From Lachnospiraceae bacterium (lineage in GTDB: Bacteria > Bacillota > Clostridia > Lachnospirales > Lachnospiraceae): a DNA stretch of 64,000 bases. Where the stretch lies: contig JAFVAL010000020.1 in NCBI GenBank assembly GCA_017480565.1, positions 29,412 through 93,411 on the forward strand, given 5' to 3'. Below are positions 57,141-64,000 of the stretch, piece after piece. The notes below the pieces were generated by a model. The model saw only the letters and a list, made by a program, of their open reading frames with translations, searched no databases and was not told the DNA's origin. Each line of letters starts with the position of its first letter. Position 1 is the first letter of the stretch. The position numbers were made by a program, and so were the translations under genes.

Positions 57141-60035
57141 TTATTCCACCGAAAGCTTGCAGGTCTCATCAAACAAGTCCTTCGCCTTCTCAATCTTTTC
57201 TTCATTGCCGACCACGCAGATCACATTTTCCGCGCAGATCGCACGCACCGCAGGCGCTAGCGCACGCACATCCGCCTGAGTCGCTGCAAGCAGTTCATCT
57301 CTTTCTTTCTGCAGTGTCTCGTAAGTCACGCCCGTCAGATAGAAGCCTAGATCTCTGCCACCCAGCGCCGCCGCTCCGAGAGGCGCATCCAGCCCGCCGA
57401 AGGTGCCGATGATATTTCTCGTCATCTCACGGTCAGAGCAGTCATACGACGCGACAAAGTCCGCCGCCTTCTCATACACCTTGTTCGTCTCTTCCAGATT
57501 CGGATCTCTGTAAGAGGAGAAGTAACCGATCCCGGTCCTGCCAAATCCGGCCGAGCACCCGTAAGCACCGCCCTTGACGCGGACATTGTCCCACAGATAC
57601 GTCATCGAGAGAATCGAACGCAGCACGTGGAAGACCCCGTTATACGGAATTACCTGCCCGTAGCGGCCGACTCTGACCACATACTGCACCTGTCCGGCGG
57701 TCGTAAATCCTTCATTGTGATGTGAGATTGTCACCGGTGCAGTCTTCTTTGCAAATGTATCCTGCACGCCAAACGCGTTCTTTAACGCACGCAGATCCGG
57801 CAACACATCGTCAAGCATCTCTCTTCCGCAGGTCACAGAAATGAGGAGCTTCTCCGGGTCAAAGAGGCGATTTGCCAGCTTCTGAAGACGCTCTGCAACG
57901 CCTTTTAATGCAGTATCGTCCTTTGTGAGCAGATCACAGATGAACCGGTAGTAATCCACACCGCCCATCTTGTCGTTGACCGCGGCGCTCTCGGTCAGAT
58001 ACGCGTTGGCTCGCTTGACTGCCACCGCATTTCCTGCGCGGTCAAACTCATCCTGCATCCGGTAACGGATCTCCTCAAGCACCTCTTTCAGGCGCTTTAA
58101 ATCCGAATAATCGGTCTCATTTAAGATCTCTTTTGCCAACCCAAATGCCTGCTCCTTTTCAGAGAGCAATGTCCGAAGCGAGAGCATCATTTTCATCGAA
58201 AATTCCTGCTGATTCTTCGGATACAGGCCGATCGAGGTCGTCAGGCCGCCGGTGTGGATGTTGATCTCATTGTTCAGATCTTCATAACCGTGCTTTGCGG
58301 TATCCATGATGCCGAGCGCGTCCGTCAAAAGTCCGGTGTAAGGCAGATCCTCTTCTGCCATGTCTGTGATGTCAAACAGTAGATCCACATACGCAATTCC
58401 ATTGGAGAAATGATCATGGAACAAGATATGATCCTCGATCAGCTCGTTGGATAACGGTCGCGCTTTCGGATTGATGTCCTCGCGGCGAAGCAGCGGAATC
58501 TTTTCCTTGTCTTCCGGCGCATCCGGGGCTTGCTGGTACGCCCAGAGCGCTTCCTGGAAATCAACGATCCCTTTTAATTCTTCTTCACTTAACGAAGCCT
58601 TATAGGCCTCCAGTTTCTCTCGTAATTTCGCGTCATTTTTCGCCTGCAGGCCCGCTTCCGGGGCAAGCACCACCACCGCTGCGTGCGCATTTTCCAGGAA
58701 ATACTTGCGAATCAGCTGCTCGAAATAATCGGTCTTCGCAAGGTCTCTCAGCTCTCCGTAGATGTCGCCTAGATCCATCCGGTCAAACGGGGCATCATCG
58801 TCATAGAGCCACGAATCCAGCGCTTTGATGCCGTAGAGCAGTCCCTTCGGATAACCGTACTCCGCCTCGCGGTACTTAAACTCAAAAATCGAAAGCGCGG
58901 CAAGTAACGACTGCTTATTGATGCCCTCCTCGCAGAGCTTTGTGAGCGTCTCGCGGATACATTTCACAAAATCATCCGCCTGCTCAGGATTCGCACCCTT
59001 CACATCGATCTCGTAGTTCGACTGGCGCAGGGAACTTGTGTAGCCACCACTGATATCCTTACCGATCCCCGCATCCAAAAGTGCCTGCTGCAGCGGTGCG
59101 CCGGGCATGCCAAGAATCGCGTAATCCAGCACATCCATCGCCACCGTAAGAAGCGCATCCGGCTTATCTTTGATCATCACGTTGTAGGATAAATACGTCT
59201 GATCCTTGCCGTCACTTTCCGCGGAAACCGGATAGTTGCCCTGCACCACACGCATCTGATCAAACGCAGGCTGCACCTGGATCTCAGAATTGACCGGTGC
59301 ATACGTAAACGTCGATAAATACGCCTCATCCATCCACGCAAGCGTCTCCTCCATATCCATGTTGCCATAGATGAAAATGTAACTGTTGGACGGATGATAA
59401 TATCTTCGATGGAAGTTTAAATAATCCTCGTACGTCAGATCCGGAATGTGTTCCGGGTCACCGCCGGACTCCACGCCATAGCAAGTGTCCGGATAGAGTC
59501 CCTCCATCGCAAGCCGTCCCGCAACGGTCTCCGGCGAGGAATAATCCCCCTTCATCTCGTTGTAGACGACACCGTTGTAGATCAGCTCGCCCTGCTCAGT
59601 CAGCTCATAATGCCAGCCTTCCTGGCGGAAGATCTTCTCTTCCTTGTAAATGTTCGGGTGGAACACCGCGTCAAGATATACATCCATCAAGTTGCGGAAG
59701 TCCTTATCGTTACAGCTTGCCACCGGGTAAATGGTCTTATCCGGGTAAGTAATCGCATTCAAAAAGGTGTTTAACGACCCCTTTGCAAGCTCCATAAATG
59801 GATCCTTTAACGGAAACTTCTCCGAGCCGCAAAGCACCGTGTGCTCAATGATATGCGCCACGCCCGTCGAGTCCGTCGGCGGCGTGCGAAAACCGATATA
59901 AAACACCTTGTTCTCGTCGTCATTCGCGATCGTAACCACGCGCGCACCACTCTTTTTGTGGCGGTACAACGTCCCGACACTGCCGATGCCGGGAAGGTTC
60001 TGTGTCTTTAAAAATTCATAAGCATCAAAAGCCAT
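57141..60035 (-). CDS. M16C zinc peptidase, presequence-protease/insulinase-like
   Basis: 964 residues, two homologous halves of the PreP type. The zinc motif HxxEH is in TGVAHIIEHTVLCGSEKFPLKD, with the distal Glu region NEMKGDYSSPETVAGRL. The YHPSNSYIFIYGN strand, the linker rich in Glu (EEELKGIVDFQEALW) and the second half's GGAYGCSAGFGRTGIGYFSSYRDPN are family hallmarks. It probably degrades peptides in the cytoplasm, since there is no signal peptide. The first gene of the M16-era-recO-lipoprotein-glyS unit, with its own promoter. Confidence 0.95.
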   Translation of the reverse strand: MAFDAYEFLKTQNLPGIGSVGTLYRHKKSGARVVTIANDDENKVFYIGFRTPPTDSTGVAHIIEHTVLCGSEKFPLKDPFMELAKGSLNTFLNAITYPDKTIYPVASCNDKDFRNLMDVYLDAVFHPNIYKEEKIFRQEGWHYELTEQGELIYNGVVYNEMKGDYSSPETVAGRLAMEGLYPDTCYGVESGGDPEHIPDLTYEDYLNFHRRYYHPSNSYIFIYGNMDMEETLAWMDEAYLSTFTYAPVNSEIQVQPAFDQMRVVQGNYPVSAESDGKDQTYLSYNVMIKDKPDALLTVAMDVLDYAILGMPGAPLQQALLDAGIGKDISGGYTSSLRQSNYEIDVKGANPEQADDFVKCIRETLTKLCEEGINKQSLLAALSIFEFKYREAEYGYPKGLLYGIKALDSWLYDDDAPFDRMDLGDIYGELRDLAKTDYFEQLIRKYFLENAHAAVVVLAPEAGLQAKNDAKLREKLEAYKASLSEEELKGIVDFQEALWAYQQAPDAPEDKEKIPLLRREDINPKARPLSNELIEDHILFHDHFSNGIAYVDLLFDITDMAEEDLPYTGLLTDALGIMDTAKHGYEDLNNEINIHTGGLTTSIGLYPKNQQEFSMKMMLSLRTLLSEKEQAFGLAKEILNETDYSDLKRLKEVLEEIRYRMQDEFDRAGNAVAVKRANAYLTESAAVNDKMGGVDYYRFICDLLTKDDTALKGVAERLQKLANRLFDPEKLLISVTCGREMLDDVLPDLRALKNAFGVQDTFAKKTAPVTISHHNEGFTTAGQVQYVVRVGRYGQVIPYNGVFHVLRSILSMTYLWDNVRVKGGAYGCSAGFGRTGIGYFSSYRDPNLEETNKVYEKAADFVASYDCSDREMTRNIIGTFGGLDAPLGAAALGGRDLGFYLTGVTYETLQKERDELLAATQADVRALAPAVRAICAENVICVVGNEEKIEKAKDLFDETCKLSVE

Positions 60036-60084
60036 TGTATTCCTCTTTCTTTTCGTGTTATTTATGACAAATCAATCAGAGAAT

Positions 60085-60113
60085 ATTGTAGCGTAAATGA
60101 GGGGAAAAGACAA
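60085..60113 (-). promoter_or_regulatory. Promoter of the M16 peptidase-era-recO operon
   Basis: TTGTCT (60108-60113), 17 nt spacer, TACAAT -10 (60085-60090). Confidence 0.75.
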
Positions 60114-60148
60114 GACAGGCAAAGCACGATCATACGGCTTTGTCTGTC
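60113..60148 (-). terminator. Probable terminator at the end of the accessory region
   Basis: A 12-bp stem with one mismatch (GACAGACAAAGC and GCTTTGCCTGTC arms) and an 11-nt loop followed by TTGTCTTTTCC on the minus strand, ending transcription from the accessory genes. Confidence 0.65.
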
Positions 60149-60214
60149 TAGTAAATTCCCAGAGTCTTTAATCAATTGCGCTTCCCACAGTTTAACCCGA
60201 ATCTTCAGAACAAC

Positions 60215-60680
60215 TCAGAACTGTATACTTGAATAATTAAGACAAGCATAGATCTCGATGTTGCTTTGAACACCTTTTTTGTTTGGAAATATAAGTCTTC
60301 CATAAGTTGGCCATCCAATCACAAACTCATTTTTAGGTAAATCCGCATCTGGAAAACAACCTATTTTTGTTAATCCATAAGCTTGAAGACTTCTTGAACT
60401 CTGAATAGGCAAAGAATACCGAAATGCATATTGTTTTCCTCTCTTTTCACAAGGAATCAGCCCTTTGCTATTAATCTCCTTTGTTGTTCTTGGAATATCG
60501 GTAGACGGGCAAACTGTCATCAACATGATTTGATAATATGCACCATCCAAATCCTTTTCTTCTCCTATTTTGCGCAGAAGAACTGTCCATCCAGTCCATA
60601 TTGAAGAGCATATGCCCCTTTCAAGGGAAAAGCAAATGTATCTCCTATTTCCCATTTGGGTTTATAAATATGTTGTTTTA
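60215..60680 (-). pseudogene. 3' half of an interrupted gene, cut off by the IS and frameshifted
   Basis: Read from the IS edge the frame gives KQHIYKPKWEIGDTFAFPLK and YALQYGLDGQFFCAK, then hits a TAG at about 60571-60573. One base further the next frame continues sensibly (IGEEKDLDGAYYQIMLMTVC and onward to 60215, ending IYACLNYSSIQF). Inserting one A in the AAAA run near 60576 would join them. No start codon or ribosome site fits the first frame, so the 5' part is missing; it appears to lie on the other side of the IS (62404-62832). The WEIGDTFAFPL start of this domain resembles Imm26-like immunity proteins, but weakly. AT-rich compared with the core genes. Confidence 0.6.
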
Positions 60681-62412
60681 GCCTGAATTATTCACCGCTC
60701 TGTGGTGATTGCGGCTGAAATCCGCATAGTTACTATAGTTGCAAAGATTTGTTGCTTTCACTTGATAAGTGAATGGAAAAAGGACCAAATCTTTGGTAAA
60801 ATTGAGGTGTCCTAAGCCATCAATCAAACCAGAAAAGAGGTCCTCCATGACTATTTTAAACACCTTATCATTAGAAAGCAATAAGCAAATCAGAATAAAT
60901 TTTGGTGGCGGCGATCTTTCTTCAGACGGAGGCCTCCTCCTTGTCAAAGAATTCGCAGCGCGTATCGGTCTTATTAAGCTCATAAAGCGGATGTTTAAGA
61001 CCAATGATCATTCGAACTGCCGCACCCACACAGATCCCGATAATCTGATGCAGATCATCTACCAGATCATTGCCTCCTACTTTGAGGATGACTGTGCAGA
61101 TGAACTGACATATGATTCTGTTCTAACGGCAATCCTGGACAAAGACAAACTGGCTTCTCAGCCGACACTGTCCCGTTTCTGGAACCGAATGGATCTGGAC
61201 ACCCTCGCACAGTTTGATGCAATTACATCAAGGATGCGGGAACTCATCTATGCAGTTAAGCTGCCCGAACACATGCTGTTTGACCTCGACTCCACCCTCT
61301 TGAACACTTACGGTACACAGGAGAAGCCTTTAACTACCATTACCAGGCACATGGATATCATCCGCTTCTGTGTTATGATGGCCTTACCGGAGACCTGCTC
61401 AAAGCACAACTTCGGGATGGCACCAGGTGCTGCAGCAACGGCGTGGATCAGTTTATGATCCCGCTGCTTAAGGAATACCGCACGAAATATCCATCCATGC
61501 TGCTCTATCTCAGAGGTGACAGCAGCTTCGCGACGCCGGAACTACACGATGCGTGCGAAGACAATGAATGCAAGTATGCCATTCGTCTAAAGCAAAATGC
61601 ATCTCTGTTGGCGCTCGCCTCAGATGCCGATAATGCACTCTACCGGGCAACGCGCCATAACCAAGTGGATTATGCTGTCGAATACGGCGAATTCGACTAT
61701 CAGGCAGGCAGCTGGGCTCATCCAAGAAGGGTTGTCTTCAAGATAAAGAAGCCCCAGAACCAGATGGTGCACCAGTATACATTCATTGTCACAACGATGG
61801 AGAGCGAACCTTACCAGGTCGTTCAGTTTTACTGCGGCAGAGGCAAGATGGAGAACTTCATCAAGGAAGGAAAAAATGGATTCGACTTTTCTTCCGTGAG
61901 CAGTCACTCCAAGGTTGTGAATGCAACCGCCTGCAAGTGCATATGCTTGCCTACCCCCTGTTTAACTGGTTTCGACGACTAGCTCTATCCGCGAGCATGC
62001 GTTCCCTGCGGATTGACACCATTCGTTTAAAACTGCTGAAAGTTGCTGCAAGGGCGATTCATTCAGCAAGATACACGATATTCAAGCTGTGTAGTAGCTG
62101 CCCTTATCAGAAAGAGTTCTACGAAACACTTTCGAACATATGGAGACTGCAGCCACAGCTGGAATGATCAGCAAACTAAGGACCTTGACAATCTCAAAGC
62201 AGAATGTGGATAACCATGGGGAAAGTCTGCCCTTCTGTGGATTATTTTCAAGTTCTGCCGGGGACTGTTTTTACAATTTCAGCGGAGGCACAAAATTTCT
62301 ATGATTTCAGGCTTCCGTGAATAATTCAGGACAAATATTATACAATTTCGTCTGTTGGCTTTTTTAACTCTTCATCCTAAGTTATTCATCACCTTGCGGT
62401 AAATTATTCAGG
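60681..62412 (+). mobile_element. IS1380-family insertion sequence, about 1.73 kb
   Basis: The left end reads GCCTGAATTATTCACCGC and the right end, inverted, CCTGAATAATTTACCGC (15 of 17 match). It is flanked by direct repeats TTTTA (60676-60680 and 62413-62417), the expected short target duplication. A second inverted copy, GTGAATAATTCAGG (62317-62330), matches the left end over 14 bases, so an alternative right end would give 1.65 kb, but that end has no flanking duplication. A third imperfect copy (CCTAAGTTATTCATCACC) lies at about 62378. The IS carries one transposase gene, broken by two frameshifts. Confidence 0.85.
60847..62167 (+). pseudogene. IS1380-family transposase, frameshifted twice
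   Basis: Intact length would be about 440 residues. It starts MTILNTLSLESNKQIRINFG then GGDLSSDGGLLLVKEFAARI, the classical IS1380 opening, and later carries DLDSTLLNTYG (catalytic Asp), LRGDSSFATPELHDACEDN (second Asp) and FIKEGKNGFDFSSVS with the catalytic Glu. The frame breaks at about 61325 (GAG-AAG-CCT should read GAG-GAA-GCC, one G missing) and again at about 61928 (GCAACCGCC should read GCAAACCGCC, one A missing). Restoring both gives the normal FNYHYQAHGYHPLLCYDGLT and NANRLQVHMLAYPLFNWFRR sequences. The element is therefore probably unable to move itself, unless these are sequencing errors. Confidence 0.92.
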
Positions 62413-62832
62413 TTTTATCTCTTCCAACTCTTTATTAATTGTTATTGGTGGTAGTAATCTATCATTTCTTACAATAGATTTCCCATTTGTTCCAATAAAC
62501 ACAATCTCCAAAACATTCTCTCCTGGTTCGAGCAAGAACAACGATTGTTTTATATTTCTCTTGTCTTCTACAGCTGTTAAATACCGTTCTTTCAATAATC
62601 CAGAATCCTGATCCTTCAGAAAATCACCAACAATTGAAGCTCTACATGAATTATTTGATTTGTTATCTATTATCAAGTAACAATAATAATAAACCTTTCC
62701 ATCCTCTATGGAATAGTCAGAAAAAAAAGACTTTTCTTTATTTAGGACTAACTGACTGTCTGTGTCTCCTATATAACATCCACTAGCACAAATAATGCAA
62801 AAAAACAGGATCAAAATCATTGATCGCTTCAT
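62404..62832 (-). CDS. Lipoprotein next to the Rhs gene, candidate immunity protein, truncated by the IS
   Basis: 142 visible residues. It begins MKRSMILILFFCIICASGCY, a lipoprotein signal with lipobox CASGC. The rest includes YYYCYLIIDNKSNNSCRASI, ERYLTAVEDKRNIKQSLFLL and PGENVLEIVFIGTNGKSI. The stop codon and last two codons (CCT-GAA-TAA) come from the IS end; the native frame ran on. It follows the Rhs gene by 21 bases, where immunity genes normally sit, and is as AT-rich as the Rhs tip. ATG 62832 has GGAGGG 10 nt upstream. Function as immunity is inferred from position only. Confidence 0.7.
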   Translation of the reverse strand: MKRSMILILFFCIICASGCYIGDTDSQLVLNKEKSFFSDYSIEDGKVYYYCYLIIDNKSNNSCRASIVGDFLKDQDSGLLKERYLTAVEDKRNIKQSLFLLEPGENVLEIVFIGTNGKSIVRNDRLLPPITINKELEEIKPE

Positions 62833-62853
62833 CTTTTCTAATCCCTCCATTAA

Positions 62854-64000
62854 TCACTTCGTCATTGCGACAATCGTTCTGCTTCCGCATCCAATTCCTC
62901 CCAAATGGTAACTACCGTTTACATTCCATTTGACCGCGATATAATAATCTGTAGGATTCACAAACGGAATAGAATGGGCAAAATCTGATTTAGCCTTATC
63001 ACTAGAGTACTTAAAATTTGGATCAATCATATCATTCCAAGTACATCTCAAATCATATTCAATAATATCATTATAGTGCCTTTTGATGTATCCTGTTATT
63101 TGCAGTCCACCTACATCTGCATTTGTCCCATGAAGATATTGATAACCAATAATGGACTCTCCATTTTCGATCTCACAGTTTGTAGTTAAATCTAATATAA
63201 CACATTCTCCATACTGAAGACTTACTGCAACGGACTTAACGAGTATTAGTATTTTTTCGGTTAGAATTTCATTATCATTCATATACTTATCCCATTTTTC
63301 ATTGTCTGCAATGAAATCTTCTCCGTTACCCGTAAGCCAATGCCATAATATGGCTCTACCTGCCCAGTCATTTTTTAAAGACCATATGGAATTAAATGCA
63401 TACATTCCAGCATAATCTTTGTTTTCAATTGGACTATTCATACAGTATGCAAACATATTGTACCCGATAAAATCCTGTCCCGTACTCGCATAGCTATCTG
63501 CATTCACAAACCTGCAGATCTCCGGATCATAGTACCTGCTTCTCAGATAGTAGAACCCTGTTTCCTCGTCGAAGTAGTAGCCTCTATACCTGATCGGATT
63601 GGCCTGCGCGATCGTTCCGGTGATACTTGTCGCCTTGCCCCAGGCATCATAGACATAGCTGCCTACGACTGTTCCAGAGTCATTGATGATCCCGGTTACG
63701 TCTCCCTGCAGGTTCGTCACATAGAAGTACAGGTTCCAGCTTCCGCTTCCCTGTTTGTACCAGAATCCTCTCGCATTTCCGCTCTCATCATAGAGAAACT
63801 CAAAGGTGGTTCCGTCGTTCTGGTAAGTGGAGAACAGCTTATCTCCGACCCAGTTATACCTCGTGGTGACACTTCCAACGGTCTTTTGCAATCTCCTTCC
63901 ATCCGTATAGTACTGGTAGCTGATGTTGGTTCCGGTTCCGCTGTTTGTGATTCCTGTTAACTGTCTTCCGTTACTCCAGGTAAAGGTGCTCCCGTCATAC
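62854..64000 (-). CDS. Rhs-family protein, C-terminal part with toxin-like tip; 5' end beyond the window
   Basis: About 382 residues are visible and the frame stays open to the window edge. The upstream part is typical YD/RHS repeat (YDGSTFTWSNGRQLTGI, YQYYTDGRRLQKTVG, FEFLYDESGNARGFWY, GSYVYDAWGKATSITG), ending in the Rhs core signature PIRYRGYYFDEETGFYYLRS and RYYDPEICRFVNADSYASTG. After NKDYAG the sequence changes to an AT-rich tip of about 185 residues (encoded about 62854-63413) with WHWLTGNGEDFIADNEKWDK and GGIGCGSRTIVAMTK. In such polymorphic toxin systems the tip is the toxic domain, cut from the cage. The toxin family was not recognised. Confidence 0.92.
   Translation of the reverse strand, partial: YDGSTFTWSNGRQLTGITNSGTGTNISYQYYTDGRRLQKTVGSVTTRYNWVGDKLFSTYQNDGTTFEFLYDESGNARGFWYKQGSGSWNLYFYVTNLQGDVTGIINDSGTVVGSYVYDAWGKATSITGTIAQANPIRYRGYYFDEETGFYYLRSRYYDPEICRFVNADSYASTGQDFIGYNMFAYCMNSPIENKDYAGMYAFNSIWSLKNDWAGRAILWHWLTGNGEDFIADNEKWDKYMNDNEILTEKILILVKSVAVSLQYGECVILDLTTNCEIENGESIIGYQYLHGTNADVGGLQITGYIKRHYNDIIEYDLRCTWNDMIDPNFKYSSDKAKSDFAHSIPFVNPTDYYIAVKWNVNGSYHLGGIGCGSRTIVAMTK

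Noticed and set aside
60847-62167. Programmed ribosomal frameshifting in the transposase
   Set aside because: There are two separate breaks, neither at a slippery heptamer, and IS1380 transposases are normally a single frame.
62317-62330. This inverted copy as the right end of the IS
   Set aside because: It matches the left end better over 14 bases, but there is no flanking direct repeat there, whereas an end at 62412 has TTTTA on both sides and restores an open frame.

Overview
The window looks like a chromosomal segment of a Clostridia member, most likely Lachnospiraceae-like. The evidence is the clostridial style of its core genes (single-chain glycyl-tRNA synthetase, whiA/HPr-like/hprK/murB/uvrC cluster, ATP-PFK with a TID-LD motif, pyruvate phosphate dikinase, Na+-pumping decarboxylase), Gram-positive lipoproteins, strong purine-rich Shine-Dalgarno sites and TTGNNN-17-TANNNT promoters. 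No species can be named from the sequence alone. Most genes lie on the minus strand.

Layout. 1-6.4 kb: a partial 2-hydroxyacid dehydrogenase, a sugar-phosphate isomerase-like protein, an ECF sigma/anti-sigma pair overlapping queA, the infC-rpmI-rplT operon with an attenuator leader and an apparent ATT start, a methyltransferase and a lipoprotein. 6.5-6.8 kb: four 35-nt hairpins spaced every 62-63 bp. 6.8-10.7 kb: a membrane-fused alpha/beta hydrolase divergent from a FadR-like GntR regulator with matching operators, then a tRNA-dihydrouridine synthase. 10.7-16.4 kb: an ABC export-type operon (ATPase, FtsX-like permease, heptad-repeat lipoprotein), a DUF975 membrane protein and a small membrane protein. 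16.4-27.6 kb: pfkA, dnaE, an HPr-like regulator lacking His15, whiA, murB, a ROK kinase, hprK, uvrC and a GNAT. 27.7-30.9 kb: tRNA-Leu(AAG), a Nudix hydrolase, a three-part DUF1294/metallo-beta-lactamase fusion, and an unrecognised membrane protein behind a yybP-ykoY (manganese) riboswitch.

31-38.5 kb holds the most interesting locus: a Dlt-like operon (adenylating enzyme, MBOAT acyltransferase, SGNH-like protein, and a separately transcribed carrier protein) that also contains a PLP fold-III decarboxylase, a transglutaminase-like surface protein and a lipoprotein. The set suggests loading of an amino acid on a carrier protein, possible on-carrier decarboxylation, and transfer across the membrane to a surface polymer. 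38.6-45.2 kb: an XRE-membrane regulator, a TIR-TM-LRR protein (Toll-receptor domains in reverse order), and an SOS mutagenesis cassette (LexA-like repressor, UmuC-like polymerase, YolD-like, SRAP). 45.3-51.9 kb: ppdK with an unusual 72-residue helical tail, and the four-gene Na+ decarboxylase operon. 52-60 kb: aminopeptidase, glyS, lipoprotein, recO, era and an M16C peptidase.

60.2-64 kb is accessory and AT-rich: the end of an Rhs protein with a variable C-terminal tip, a lipoprotein gene just downstream (candidate immunity gene), and an IS1380-family element with a twice-frameshifted transposase. Removing the element and one copy of a TTTTA duplication joins the lipoprotein frame to the coding remnant on the other side, so the element appears to have split a single open frame.
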